Notes: a model not told the origin generated them from the sequence alone. A DNA stretch of 64,000 nt from Sipunculus nudus (GCA_026874595.1 CM049314.1:62778800-62842799); one strand, 5' to 3'; shown: positions 9,090 through 22,149, numbered from the stretch's first letter. Numbers and translations are program-made.

Positions 9090-11300
9090 TTACACACTAG
9101 TCTGCCGAGTTCCCTACTGCTTCAGGTCCGATCTACCTGCAGAAAAAATTGCCTCTCTGTACTGTAAACATTATAGAGAAGGCACTGATGCTAGTCATAG
9201 AAATACATGAGATGAAGCGGGCTTAATACGTGTACTCATATAAAAGTTTAACATCATCTATTGATTATTTTCATAGTAACAGGTGTCAGGATCTCAGGAA
9301 GAAGAAGACTATCTACATGAGGAACACGCTATATAATATCAATTTCTTAATTAAGGTATAGTGTCAACCTAATAAGATAATATATACTGTATTTGAAGTA
9401 AATCATATAGTTTTCGAGAAACAAACTATTAATGAAGTATAAATTAAATAGGCTCAAAGATCTCAAATTTCATAATAAGAGATTACAAGTTTTGAACTAT
9501 TACTCTACGAGTACAGATGAACATAATATCTTGACATTTACACATATAATCATTTTGTATATACCCAAAAGGATCTGAATCCATTAGTATAAAAAATGAT
9601 GACCATATTCAGTTCATTGCTTTTTTATATCCCGGTACTTTTGGTTCAGGCTATGATGTCTTCCTCTCATCCCCCTAACAAACGCCTATCAGCAAACCCT
9701 GCACAACATATCTTCTTTAAGATGTATAGGAACATTTATGATCAGAAAAGCAGTAAACGTTAACAGAAAAATGAGATGGAATTAACGATAATCAAAGCTT
9801 TCCTGATCAAAAAGGACATGGAAAATGTTAATGTATAATAATTGTGGCCATGCTGAGTTCATTGCGTGGTTTGTCTCTAGTTTCTGTTAGTTCAAGGCGT
9901 GTTGTCTTCAAGTATAATCCTTAAAATAACATCTTACCAAACCTGTCACGTAACCCTCAAATGAAGATGGGCAATATAACATTACAGACCAAAAAAGGTG
10001 ATCCCATTAATATGTTGTAAAAGTGACTTTTTCAGCACAACATGGGCATATAGAAAAATTCAGATATATTGAATCAAGCTGCCATTCCTTCATGAGCTGC
10101 CACACATATCAACCATAATAAATTAATGCAATTAATGTAAATGTAATTGCAATGACGAAACAGGGAGCAAAACTTTATGCATGATGGTATTTATTAGTCT
10201 TTTGTAAATGATTGTACGTTTTGCTGAGACCATGCAGCCCAAGAAGAGGGGTATAATGAGTTAAGCTTCCAACCTGTTTAAACCGTGTAAGATTTATAAT
10301 GCCATCGGGCATCTTTTGCCAACTGCGAATTGTGTCTAACGTTTTGTTCCTAAGCAGAAAGTAATTTAAACATGTAGGAAAACATTTTTTTAACAGACTA
10401 TCTGTTATTGTACAAAAATGACACATCTGATTAAAAGTTAGCTGTTTATTACATAGTGATAAAATGTTATGGATTTCAGCTGATTGGAAATGCCGTATGA
10501 TAACCAGTACTAAACATAGAAATGTTACGATTCAGTTTTTTTCACATTTTAAATATAACCTGAGCAACATCTACAGGTATGGCATTTCTGTATTGGGTTA
10601 ACGTGTTTTCTTTAAAGGTCACAACCTCTTTTCAAAAGTATCTTTTTCGGGCACCATGTTTGCATACAATGAGACTACAACAGGTTCAATGAAATAATGT
10701 CGCCTCTTTGTTTATACTCAACATTCTCTTGAGTAAGAGATGATACTTCTTCTTAAAATCTTCCTTTCTGTATTAGCACATGCAGTATTAATTTACTGCT
10801 AATATTTTTTGTTCTTATCTGTATGTCACTTCCAAAAGAGAAGTTCTCCTGATTCTCGAGTGTTTAAGGGCAGATCATGGCAAAAGTCTTGGAGCGGTGT
10901 ACAAGTCAGATTGAATTTCAAACCATGCTATTTGGGAACAAATTCTCTGGCTTATACTTGATAATTTACGCTACTAAAGTACGTTTTAACAGCTTTCACA
11001 AGTAAGGATAGCTAGATCATTCACTCTTAATCATGTTTTACTCCAATGGTAAAAAATATGTTTCAGGAATCATTAACTTTGGCTGTTTTAAATTGGAAAA
11101 TAAAAGAATATGATTACACTGGGAGAGTAATCGATTGTGATTACGATTAGCTTAACATATAAATACAATTTCCGATTACAATTACCCCATGCCAGATAAG
11201 TATTTCATTGTAAGAATTGGAACTCAGCAGAATGTTTCATGTTTCATATGTGTCGTGCAATTGAATAACTGTTGTAAATTATCACTTGATGTGTGTCTGC
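9090..11300 (+). repeat. Long repeat family, copy 2
   Basis: Collinear with 26.1-27.1 kb, 28.1-29.9 kb and, in part, 31.2-32.4 kb. Shared landmarks in order: CTGCCGAGTTCCCTACTGCT (9103), TCTACATGAGGAACAC (9312), GGCCATGCTGAGTTCATTG (9846), GCAGCCCAAGAAGAGG (10226) and ATAACCAGTACTAAA (10499). No conserved open frame runs through it; the copies differ by many indels. Unknown function; probably duplicated intergenic DNA. Confidence 0.65.
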
Positions 11301-11419
11301 AGCGAAAATGAAATTCTAACAATTGGAAGAACAAATTGTTACATTGTGTGTAAAATCATTTTTATCAAATAATCCCACAGAAAAGTTCAATTATGTCAAA
11401 TAATATATCCATAAAAATG

Positions 11420-14400
11420 TCCATTAAAAATCTCCTTGAAAACCTGAAATTAGGTCTCTAATTCTCATATCCTTCGAGCTATGGGGCTCTGAAGGGCCTC
11501 CCGAAATAATGCAAAATTTGATACAAAAGCTCAAGTATCTGAATAGCTACTGCATTTATCGCCATTATTCTTTGCATGAATATTGATCAAGGCATGTTCT
11601 ATCACTTCCTGCAGACTGGTGGCGCCACCTGTATTTTTCTAATTTTTACAAATTCTTTCTTTTTTCTTTTTTTCAGACCTGCAATGAAACTGCCATCTGT
11701 TACCAGGGCACAAATCGTAACCACTCGACCTGGAATCTTCAAACTTATTATCCAGGGACGTCCATGAAAAATCTCCTTGAAAACCTAAAATTATGTCTCT
11801 GTTACCCATATCTTTTCAGCTATGGGGCTCCGAAGTACCCCCCAGAATAATACAACATTTGATACTAAAGCTCAAGTATCTGAATGACTACTGCATTTAT
11901 CGCCATGATTCTTTGCATGAATATTGATCATGGCATGTTCTATCACTTCCTGCAGACTGGTGGCGCCACCTGTATTTTTCTCATTTTTACAAATTCTTTC
12001 TTTTTTCTTTTTTTCAGACCTGCAATGAAACTGCCATCTGTTAACAGGGCACAAATCGTAACCACTCGACCTGGAATCTTTAAACTTATTATCCAGGGAC
12101 GTCCATGAAAAATCTCCTTGAAAACCTAAAATTATGTCTCTGTTACCCATATCTTTTCAGCTATGGGGCTCCGAAGTACCCCCCAGAATAATACAACATT
12201 TGATACAAAAGCTCAAGTATCTGAATGACTACTGAATTGATCACCATGATTCTTTGCATGGATATTAATCATGGGATGTTCCATCAGTTCCGGCAAACTG
12301 GTGATGCCACCTGCATTTTTCCAATTTTTACGATTTTTAAACAAATTTTGGAGACCTTCAAAGAAGCTGTCATCTGTTAACAGGGCACAAATCGTAACCA
12401 CTGGACCTGGAATCTTCAATCTTAAAAGCCAGGGACGTCCATGAAAAATCTCCTTGAAAACCTGAAATTATGTCTCTGGTACCCATATTTTTTTAGCTAT
12501 GGGGCTCCGAAGTATAATACCCCCCAAGATAATACGCATTTTTTCTCTTTTTGAAACTTTCAAATAAAGCCTCATCTTTTAACGGGCACAAATCGTAATC
12601 ACTTGACCTAGAATCTTCATACTTGACATCTAGGGAGGTCCATGAAAAGTCTTCATGGAAATCTGAAATAAGTTCTCTCTTACCCATATCCTCCGAGCTA
12701 TGGGGCTTGTAAATACCCCGTTATAATTAAAAATGTGAAACAAAAACTGTGTTCGTTTCTAGAGAACTCCTCTGAGACCCTTGGACCGATCTTTCCGTAA
12801 CCCGTCATAATTGTTCCCTCACCTATGTAGTTGGGCATAACAAAGACAGGTGGCACCACCTGCAATCTTTCTGTGCAGTTTGAATCTGGATGCCTTTTAG
12901 GTAACAGCCGATATCTCAGATCTGGCTCAATGTATTGAGCTGAAAGGTTGAATGTCTATAGATCTTGGATCTCTCCATCTTGTAATTGCGAATAGTGGCG
13001 CCACCTACAATACTTTTTGCATAGCATCCATCTGTGCATTTGCGATCTGTTTCTTCTTATTGGTTCTTCAATGTATTGGGTGAAATTGTGCATGTTCATA
13101 GATCCTTGACACCGCCATCTCGTAAACAAGACTGGTGGCGCCATCAGCTAAAAGTTTACACATGGCATACCTCCGTATATTTACTTTTGGTAAAAATTGC
13201 TCATATCTCAGGAGTGGTTCAAGGTATTGGTCTGAAATTTGGCATGTCCATCCATCTTGGAAAGTTTTCTCGTAAACCAGACAGGTGGCGCCACCTACCT
13301 TCCCTTTTTTTAGAATAAATTAATGCCCTTTTCTAAGGAGTGATTTGCCGTATTGGCCTTAAATTGTGCATATCCATAGATCATGGGCTCCTCCATCTTG
13401 TACTCAAGACTGGTGGTGCCATCTACAATCATTTTCCGGTGGTGCCATCCGTACGTGTGCTTTGTGTGGAAATTGCTCATATCTCCGAGGTGGTTCAAGG
13501 TATTCGTCTAAAATTTGGCATGTCCATCCATCTTGGAAAATTTTCTCGTAAACCAGATAGGTGGCGCCACTCACCTTTTCGTTTCCGTAGAATAAATTAC
13601 TGCTCTTTTCTCAGGAGTGATTGGTCGTATTGGCCTTATATTGTGCATGTCCATATATCTTGGACGCCTTCATGTTATACTCAATATTGGAGGCGCCATC
13701 TGCAATAGTTTTCCTGTGGTGTCCATCTGTACATTTTCTTTGGGTGAAAATTGCTCATATCTTAGGAATGGTTCAAGGTATTGGTCTGAAATTCGGCATG
13801 TCAATCCGACTCGGAGAGTTTTCTCATAAACCAAACAGGTGGCGCCCTTTTCTCAGAGTTTTAGTGGACTATATTCAGGAGTGGTGTGACATAACACTCA
13901 ATCAATCCCTCCCTCCACCTGTACAACTCTGACTTCGGCGGATACACAGTGTCGCCTGGCAAATGTTTTCTAGTTAAAAATGTGATACAAAACCTCCAGT
14001 ATCTGAATAACTACTGCACTGATGACCATGATACTTAGCATGCATATTCATCATGGAGTGTTCCATCAGTTCCTGTACAATGGTGGTGCCACCTGTATTT
14101 TTTTTTCATTTTTTAGGGATTTTTTCTCTATTTATGAGACCTTCAAATGAAGTGGTCATCTGTTTACATGGCACAAACCGTAACTGCTAAACCTAGAATC
14201 TTTTTTCTTGACATCCAGGACTAATGACTAATGAAAAATCTCTTGGAAACCCTGAAATTAGGTCTCTGTTACCTATATTATCTTCGAGCTGTAGGGCTCG
14301 TAAATACCCCCAAGAATAATTAAAAAATTGATGCAAAAACAAAAGCTCCAGCATCTAAATAACAAATGCCTTGATAGCCATGATTCTTTGGATATATATT

Positions 14401-14530
14401 GATTATGGAGTGTTTCGTCAGCTCCTGCAGACTGGTGGCACTATCTGTATTTTTTTCAATTTTTTACGCATTTTTTTTATATTTATGAGATCTTCAAATG
14501 AAGTTGTCATCTGTCCAAAAGCTTACTGAA
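11420..14530 (+). repeat. Satellite-like array of ~335-bp and ~140/280-bp units
   Basis: From 11.42 to 12.65 kb there are near-identical ~335-340-bp units (landmarks: ATCTCCTTGAAAACCT, GGGGCTCCGAAGTAC, CTGCAGACTGGTGGCGCCAC, GGGCACAAATCGTAACCAC). From 12.8 to 13.9 kb the array changes to a related ~280-bp dimer (TTGGCATGTCCATCCATCTT at 13.24 and 13.52 kb, a variant at 13.79 kb), and from 13.97 to 14.53 kb it returns to the first type. Open frames of up to 122 codons in this stretch follow the repeat and show no domain; I treat them as chance. The reverse orientation of the same family is at 30.9-34.0 kb. Confidence 0.85.
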
Positions 14531-15497
14531 ACCCATTTGTAAATACTCTTCACAAAATTCATGATTTGTTTGCACTCTGGCAGTCATTTTGCTCATTGTT
14601 CAACATTCCTTGAATTCAGCTGAGCGTCATGGCCCATGAACGCCGGACCCTACGTATGACATAAAATAATGAAGTGTCTGACCGTCAAAATCGTCAGTTA
14701 ACTTAAATTGATGAACCTCGAGAAATTGACTTGTATTAATATTTTTTTCAGAAATTCGGTTATTCTTTTACTCCTTCTTGTTTTGTCAATCTGAAACAAC
14801 ACAGGTTAACCGTTCTGTAATAATGTAAAAACGGAAGTGAATGTTTGAAAGTTTGATATGATGATACTATATCGAAAAAGGCAATTTTTCCTGCGGAAAG
14901 ACGAAACTAAATGTATGCCTTTCCGTTTGAGAGTTGAACATTCAATGTATTGAGGCACACAATTGTGGTCAACATAGGGACGGAAACCCATTACCTCTCG
15001 GACTAATGACAAGTGCCTACGCAGCGGCGCTGAATATCCTTTGCATCATTGCTACCTACCATAATATTTCAGTCAAGCCGTTGGTAAAAGAGTTTTTACA
15101 ACTACATCTGTTAATATGATCAGCGGTATAGGATGTGAAAACCAGAGAGGTCAATGCTTAACATCGGTGATTTACATACCCGTCAGTCATCGATCACGCC
15201 AAGCATAGCATAGCTTGGAACCTAATCATTAGTCGTCACAGACTAGTCAGCGGTGCCTTCGAGAAAGAGGTGTCTCATTACGGACCTTACAACGCGCGTG
15301 TCAAAAATTGAAGGGGTGGAAGAAAAAGACATTTAACCTGGCATTTGCAATAGATGAAATTGATAAAGAGGAGCTCAACGAGAAATAAGATACGCCTTTT
15401 CAGCATTGAAGACAGACCAAGCCAAAAACGTGAAATATAGGGCCAAACTGGAAATAATAACTATTTCACCCACATATATATTATGAATATTTGTGCG

Positions 15498-15503
15498 GTA
15501 AGT
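15498..15503 (+). other. Candidate splice donor upstream of the receptor
   Basis: GTGCG|GTAAGTTTGATTA about 500 bp before the receptor ATG. The same GCG|GTAAGTTTGATTA stands at 62,024-62,029 on the other arm. A 5' untranslated exon spliced to the coding exon is possible; the 62-kb arm has a 72-codon open frame before it, but the same frame is broken here, arguing for a non-coding leader. Confidence 0.35.
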
Positions 15504-16003
15504 TTGATTATCTTGAACTGTGAAGTGATTTATATTCAGAAAAGTATTTGACGAATTTGCTCAGACGCAGGGTCTAAACTGTAGCGTTATTTAGAATTAT
15601 GGGAAATGACCTTCAATTGTGTAATTTTGTGACTTGTTGTGTGTATTATCAACATCCGCTTGAAACATGCATGATTTGGAGAAAAAAAGAATGACATTGT
15701 GAAATGATTACGGCGATTTACCATCGTGATCTCTATCAGATACATTTTGATGAAGCAGGTTTGTCGGATTGCTTTAATTAAGTTTATACAGGCAAATGTA
15801 ATAACATTTTCATCTGCAGTTATAGTAAGTTAGCTGGAAAAGCTATAATAATTGTAAAGGCGAAACAAATGAAATTCATATTGGGGAGGATTTCCGAAAT
15901 ACACATTTTAGATATGTTGTATGGTTGCATTGTGCATTAATGAAGAAGGAACATATTTTGAACTATTAGACCTAACAGGACTACGTTGCAACTACACGGC
16001 AAT

Positions 16004-16924
16004 ATGGATATTGTTGAGATAGTGAAAGGTACTATAGTAACACTTGTTACAAGCGGACTTATAATATTAAATTTACTTTCAATTCTTGCGATACTTTTGG
16101 CGAAGGAGTGGAAAAAGGAAAAGTTTACACCCCTTGTGTTGACTGTGTTTGTGAGTGATTTACTTTTGGGGCTTATTTTCGGAATAATAAATATCGTTTT
16201 AACTTGGATTAAAGTCGAGGAGCCTCCTCAAACTTTGGTCCGACTTCATAGAGTGAGTTCCACTTTCTCCATTCGTCTCTCATTGTTAGCTGTTGCGTCT
16301 TTATCATTTATCAAAATGATAACCATTATGAAACCGTTACGGGCCGCGAGTCTCGTAACAAAAACCCGCATTACAGTTATAGTTAGCACGATCTGGATAT
16401 TATCAGTAGCATTGGTTTTACCGTACCTGTGGTTTGTTAAAATAAAGTATGATCCGGAATTAAAAATCAGCTACCCTGAAGCACCAGAGGGTATTTATAG
16501 CAGGGTAGAAGCTCCTCTGTTTCTAGGAACTTCAGTGATTGTGCTCGTCGTCACTAACGGAATCATCTTTGCAACTGTTGTGAGCCAGATTAAAAAAGTC
16601 CGCCGTTTGGTTCTTCCCGCTGAGGAACAACCAACGCCAAACCCTATACTAATAGCCTTTAAGTCAGCACGTGCAACTGTCGGACTTTGTACCATATATA
16701 CAGTGTTCTTGGTGCCAATTGTAATCCTTATAGCCTTCGGATATTCCAGAAATGATAAATCTTTCTGGATATACTGGGCCGGTTACACTCAAGGGATATG
16801 GAATTGTGTTTTGTATTTGAAACTGAAACCTTCACTGTGGCGTGCTTTGAAACATAGATTGTGTCAAGCGGATCAGAGCGTTGGAACTGTTCACGCAGTT
16901 GTAGAAGAAATCACAATGGAATGA
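16004..16924 (+). CDS. Atypical rhodopsin-like G protein-coupled receptor, intronless
   Basis: A 306-residue seven-helix receptor encoded in one exon. I start at ATG 16004 because its sister at 61,530 starts at the same codon; an in-frame TTG at 15,986 is less likely. Helices lie at about 9-33, 43-67, 85-109, 123-144, 173-196, 222-245 and 255-274. Class A signposts kept: Asn23 (helix 1), Asp52 in FVSDLLLG (helix 2), Trp131 (helix 4), Pro238 (helix 6). Departures: Ile103-Lys104-Met105 at the DRY site, FLVP for CWxP, NCVLY for NPxxY, no cysteine at the helix-3 top or in loop 2, and an N-terminus of only ~8 residues. About 40 residues differ from the sister gene. Ligand unknown; a plasma-membrane chemosensory role is inference. 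Confidence 0.9.
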   Translation: MDIVEIVKGTIVTLVTSGLIILNLLSILAILLAKEWKKEKFTPLVLTVFVSDLLLGLIFGIINIVLTWIKVEEPPQTLVRLHRVSSTFSIRLSLLAVASLSFIKMITIMKPLRAASLVTKTRITVIVSTIWILSVALVLPYLWFVKIKYDPELKISYPEAPEGIYSRVEAPLFLGTSVIVLVVTNGIIFATVVSQIKKVRRLVLPAEEQPTPNPILIAFKSARATVGLCTIYTVFLVPIVILIAFGYSRNDKSFWIYWAGYTQGIWNCVLYLKLKPSLWRALKHRLCQADQSVGTVHAVVEEITME

Positions 16925-19900
16925 CTGCATTGAAGAGAAGATAAAGAACGGTTGTAATCAACACTCAGAGGTGTTATTATTATAATAGTAGGTATTATCC
17001 GGCCTTATATAAGGGTCCATTATCCCGTTGAATTTTATAATTTCCTTTGTTTGAGTTATATGTTATATGAGACTCTCTCAACTGTTATTGCAACTTTTTT
17101 TTTTATTTTAAATTAACAATGCACATCAGTAAAGCGTAGAAGGTTCCTCTAGAATCGAACATTCTCTTCTTGTATATAAGAAAGTTAAATGAAAATTAAT
17201 CTGGAGTCTTTTTTGGAATCAGAACTGTTCGCTAAACCTAAATAGAAGTGTTCCATCTAAAAAGCACTCTCCTCATACTGCATATAATTTTTATCAGACC
17301 AATTAAATCGGGTTATCGTATTGTGCATCCTACTCCAAGATTTAACCTGGAACATCCCACTCCCGGCGATCTGATTCTTGGCCCTGTGCACGCCCTTGAA
17401 TTAAAATCGTTGTTAAAACAGCATTTAAAACTAAGGGGATTTGAAACGAATGCAGTGGGTTATCGCTGTGTAAGAGAGCAGTTACAGAAATAGCAATTTT
17501 TATCTCCTTAAACATGTTAATTGATTTAAGAAGTAAAAATGGTCTCTTATACACTTTATATCAATTAACGATATATTTATGGGGAATAAACTTTCATACC
17601 GCTGCAGACAGTGAGGTATTATATCTTGATCCATTGGTATTGGGTTTATTGGTTAGCACAAATATTGAATAGTTATCAAGGGATTTTTATAAAATTTTGT
17701 TTAATTGTTTAATGTTAGGGTAACTCTAAGGGCACAATATATCATATTCTGAAATTTTAAATGTACAAAACCTGCTAAAGCCCACTCTCACTGATTTGCA
17801 GCACAATGCGATACCATGCACTCATCGGTTCAATTATAATTCTTGTCCCTGTGTTAGCCCTGGTGTGGAAATCGCGAAACGTTTGTTATACAAAATGGCG
17901 GTTAGACCGAAAAGATCTGGAACGACTGCAATGTATTAAGCTGCTCAAGGAGTGTAAGATAAGAATGAATATGCTACAACTTAATGTTCTAAATAATTTG
18001 CAGGTGGCAGAAACATTCATGTATATTGAAATATAACAGAATTAAGAATTACCGCATTCGTCAGTCTGAACCCACTGCATCGCTGGTGCATATCGATTCT
18101 GCAAAACCTCATTTACCCTGACAGTATTCGAAAAACTCAGCAGAGAGTGCAACATTCATACAATAGTTCATTGTTTGGCTCGTCTACGGAGTTGGGAAAA
18201 GTGTCAGGGTTATTTTTAAAAAGGGATAGAATCATGATTTTCCTCGGAATATCAACAAATGGGATTGACTAAATATCAATATTTTTTACATTGACATGAT
18301 CTTATGGACAACATTTTTTCCTTGATACTTCGTTTTCAGTCGGGTTCCGCCGATTTCGTTACGGAAAATTCTCCCGAAACCGCTGGAAACTTGATTTCGT
18401 TATAGTGTCACATTGGAAAGTGTTCTTAATGTTTGAACGTAATATCCTTTGTGCATTGGCGCAAATGATCTATGTTCCGTGTATTTTTATATGTTATATC
18501 TACCTAATCATAGGTCGCATCTGCGACGGTCCTATGTCCGTTACAAGAATTAATATATATGTTTGTGTGTACATGGTTTATAAGAAGTTGTTCAAGATTT
18601 CTACAACCATTGGAATATAAACTAGTTTTTCCTATGTAAATATTGACAACATTTTCAAACGCTTGACATTGATATAGGGTCACATTGGTCCTGGTGTCTA
18701 GGACGTTGGTGCCAACTGCAATATTGCTATGGCGTGGTGTCTCTTTTATACCAGTCTCATGGCGCCGCCTAAAACCGTTTTAACATTGTTTTAAATGTGT
18801 ATGTGTATTGCAAATCATAAATTACAGGTTGTGGTAAACAACTATCTGGACACAGTTTCTCAAATTTTTGTGTATATTTTTTCCTCGCTATGCTTTTTAA
18901 TCCATTTTGATCTGGATAATCTTTACTTGTATTTTGTGCTTTGTCAGGCTAGTCCGAACTTTTATCTGTGGCTTTTTACTGCATATACTATCAGATTTTA
19001 TAGGCAATGTTCTATACGACATTACTTGTACACATACATTGTATTAAAAAATGAATCTATATTCCCAATTTAAATCTAGATATGTGTTTACTTGTGTCCT
19101 TTAAAATTGTCAAATATCGTGTATGAGAATAGCCTATGACTAATGTAACTATGTTGTAAAACGGACGGAAAATAAAATGTTTTTTTTTGTATATTGTATT
19201 TGTGTCGTCTATTTGTGGTTAGAATCAGACATATTGCTTAATTAGTATGACGTATTAAACTAAAATGTTGCTATCCAGAGATCCTTGATAGTTTTATCTT
19301 ATACTCAAGACTGGTGGCGCCAACTTGAATCGTATTCTCGTTATATTCACCTTGCGTCTGTTATGGGTTTGAATCACGCATATCTCGACAGTAATTTAAC
19401 CGAAAATTATCAGCCTAAAATTGTGGAGGTACATGCATGTTTGATAGCTTTCCAGTTCACAAACTGGTGGCGCCACTTACGATTAAATTCATTAAAATCT
19501 ATCCACGTACTTATTGGAGGAGTTTTTATGTATGTTCCTAATATTTTGAATTCGTAAGGTAATAATGTTAATAACTTGCACGTTGACTGGCTCGTTGGAA
19601 TAAACTCGCTCTTTTATGTTAAAATCTTTTATATAGGTTCGATTGTCGTGTAAAATACCCAGGAACTCATGTTATTTAATGATAATTTTACTTTCTATTA
19701 AACATATTAAGTAAAACATCCAATTGCAGCCACATTATGGACATGTTCGTACCTGATAATCTGTTCCTTTTTCAGGTGTTTTTGTAGTAACGTTTTTGCT
19801 TAAGGTAGCAACGTTGTTTAAAACCCTAAAATTATGGTGTTTTTAAAAAGGGGGTACCTTTTTCTTTCCAAAATACTTGTGAATAGGATAATCCGATGGT

Positions 19901-20100
19901 ATTTTAAATTGGCAACATAAACTTAAGACATAAAAAAACCAAAACAACTCACCTCCGAGGAGGCTGTGTACTAAGAGGGGCAGTGTGAAGTGATAGGGCA
20001 GACCCCGACCCACCCTCCCTGACCGACAGATGTGTAGCCAATGGAGCGCTTACATTCGAAGAAATAGCTTACCGACTCGAATTGCCTTATCCCTGTCATT
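16925..20100 (+). other. Non-coding part of the left arm
   Basis: No gene supported. It holds the receptor 3' region (conserved TATAATAGTAGGTATTATC at about 16,980, also 3' of the sister gene), a GGTGGCGCC-type repeat piece at 18,690-18,780 and another at 19,270-19,510, and an AATAAAATG end at about 19,171. Short open frames at 17,248-17,493 and 17,806-18,036 are not kept in the other arm. Confidence 0.6.
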
Positions 20101-21000
20101 TGGCCTGTGCCTAACTAATAGTAGTCATCCTTCAGTTTCGGATGACTATGGGGTTGTTCTGGAACAGCGCATTGTATGGCTGGTCAGGCAAATACGGCAG
20201 GTGCAGTCTCTCCCACAAAGGGTATACAGTAACTCTGATGCTGTTCTGTTGGTTTGGCGTCTGGCTTTCCTCTATTGCCTCTTGCCTTTTGATTGCTGAG
20301 CTAGGGTCTCCTCTTCGAACTTAGTGAGGCCTTTCTGTACTGTCTGCCTCCAGGTTTTTCTGTCTAAATCGGTATGTTCTCAGTTGTTCAGTTCAGTGCC
20401 CATGGCCTTCAGGTCTCTCTTGTAGCGGAGATCGGGTCTACCTGTGGGGCGTGCTTCGTGTATCAGTTCAACGTAAAGAAGATCCTAATGATGTTATCTT
20501 CGTCCATTTCCACGACGTGTCAGAGTCATCGCATGCGTCTTTGTTCAAATATGGCGAACACAATTTGGATTTCAGCTCTCTTCATGACAGCAGTGTAAAG
20601 CGCTCTATCCTGCCAGCTGATGTCCATGATGCGGCGGAAATCAGGATATCCAGGATTTGGCCAGGCCTCACTGCCATTTAACAAGGTGCTCACAACACAG
20701 GCTCTGTACACGTGGATCTTTGTGTGTTCTGTCAGCTTGCTCTTGTTCCACACTCTCTGGGTCAGCCTGGACATGTTGACAGCTACCTTGCATATATGCT
20801 TGTTTACGCTTCGTTAGCTCTGTCTCGAGACAGAGGAAGTCAGAGATCGTTGAGCAAAGGTAGACGAAGTCTGATATTCTGATGTCAAATGGAGTGTCCA
20901 CATCCCTTGGGTTTTCCTTCAGGCTGATCGCGAGTCCAATGGCCTGACAGGCTGCACTGAATTGGGACATGACCTTCTGTAGGTCTTCAGCAAAGTGGGA
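20100..21000 (-). mobile_element. LINE reverse transcriptase 3' end, decayed (left arm)
   Basis: Read on the minus strand from 21.0 to 20.1 kb, broken frames give SQFSAACQAIGLAISLK, a YLCSTISD-type block, HTKIHVYRACVVSTLLNGSE and FEQRRMR. The sequence ends with a cysteine-rich CGRDCTCRICLTSHTMRC finger. These are the C-terminal reverse transcriptase and zinc-finger end of a non-LTR retrotransposon. The same piece is on the plus strand at 56.67-57.56 kb in the other arm, so it was there before the arms were duplicated. Confidence 0.75.
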
Positions 21001-21149
21001 CTGCCCTTGCCCCTAACGTAAATCTAGCCACCTCTTTTATTTGTCATTGTGACAGGGGTGCCTTTAACTATAATCATCTGGAAAAAGGAAAATGTTAATA
21101 CCAGCTTCGATTCAAATATTAAACCACTGTAGTTAACAAGCAAGTAGGG

Positions 21150-21260
21150 ATGTGCTCACGCCCTCGCGGCGCTGGGCGGGCGCGCCGGACAATTTTTCAT
21201 GCCGCCCGGCATATGACTTGAAAGTCTAAATGCCCGCTCGGCAGTAATCTTTTAAAACAT
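21150..21260. repeat. GC-rich block, probable mobile-element remnant
   Basis: A short block far richer in G+C than its surroundings (CTCGCGGCGCTGGGCGGGCG, GCCGCCCGGC, GCCCGCTCGGCAG). The other arm keeps only GGGATGTGCTCAC at 57.58 kb, so most of the block is an addition here or a loss there. Type not recognised. Confidence 0.35.
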
Positions 21261-21327
21261 TTAAGCCGTGGTGGAAAAATAAACGCGTTCACGTTTTTCT
21301 TGCTGTATTTCACCAGTATTATTATTA

Positions 21328-21549
21328 GTGATCCCTATCTATATATTCGAAATATTCTACCACGAAAGATACTGGACCGTGGAGTCGATAGTTGGCATCG
21401 TTATCGTATTTGTGTACTTACTAAATAGTATTGTAGACCATGACCTGTTAACAGCGATAAGCCTCAGCATCTTGCCTAGCTCTTACTTCGACTGCATCCG
21501 CTTCATTGGCTACACATCTGTCGACCGCTACAGAATGCTACTGGTTTAA
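21328..21549 (+). pseudogene. Exon-like ORF of unknown family (left-arm copy)
   Basis: About 73 codons from a non-ATG start: HERYWTVES, a hydrophobic run VGIVIVFVYLL, then LPSSYFD and RFIGYT. The minus-strand copy at 56,010-56,351 keeps the same frame over ~63 residues and has an ATG. Here the upstream part has a TAA and the frame ends early, so this copy is probably broken. I do not recognise the family; one membrane helix is likely. Confidence 0.4.
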
Positions 21550-22149
21550 CAAAGAACCCTTGCGGTATTTTTGGTAATTAGTTTATTATGTTAATGTGGA
21601 AAATGTATAACATCACTTTTTTCAAGTATATTGGAAATTAAAAGACCTAGAAGTACCCCACATGTCTCTTCTGTTTGAAAAGGTTCTTTAAATGGCTCTA
21701 TGACTTATGTATGAGATGTTTATAAAAAAAAGGAAAAAAAGAATATAGCATAAGGTGGTTGGCTACGTAAACGCCCTTAGCAAAACTCTAGTTTATCTGA
21801 TTGGATACAGGATGTCTTGAATGCGGTAGGACCGGCGTTTTCTGTCTTCTTTTTGTATAAAAGGCTCAAGGGGTTATATTTAGTCAATAGACGCTAGACG
21901 CGGAATAGAGCTCTTTAACATTATTTTCTTGTGTAGATTTATAAACTTACAAAAATCGGTGGTCTTCCATAGTTTATCCGACTGTTGATGTGGTACACTT
22001 TAGGGGTTCCGTAGTTCCTCTGTCCGCGACGTCGATCATCATGTCTTATTTAACTGCCTTCATTTTTAATGCTAGCCGAGCAAAGTATATGTATATGTTT
22101 CTGACTACGTTACAGGGCATTCTCACGTTACCTCTCATCTAATACCCGT

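Larger units (their letters stand above)
14800..21660 (+). repeat. Left arm of a large inverted duplication
   Basis: Matches the reverse complement of 55,970-62,735 from end to end. Shared landmarks on both arms: the outer edge (CGGAAGTGAATGTTTGAAAG-like, 14.83/62.69 kb), GTCTGTGACGACTAATGAT (15.24/62.28 kb), the receptor gene, ATGCGATACCATGC (17.81/59.60 kb), GTCCGTTTT-type sequence by the polyA-like AATAAA (19.16/58.22 kb), the LINE end, and the exon-like ORF (21.34/56.28 kb). Divergence and indels indicate it is not recent. Confidence 0.9.

Noticed and set aside
13034-13932. Overlapping open frames of 61-122 codons
   Set aside because: They follow the tandem-repeat period, appear in several frames at once and have no domain.
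16495-16695. Antisense open frame inside the receptor gene (also 60,839-61,039)
   Set aside because: Present in both copies only because the sense gene is conserved; a codon-bias shadow.
17248-18036. Two short open frames after the left-arm receptor
   Set aside because: Neither frame is maintained in the mirrored right arm, where stops interrupt them.
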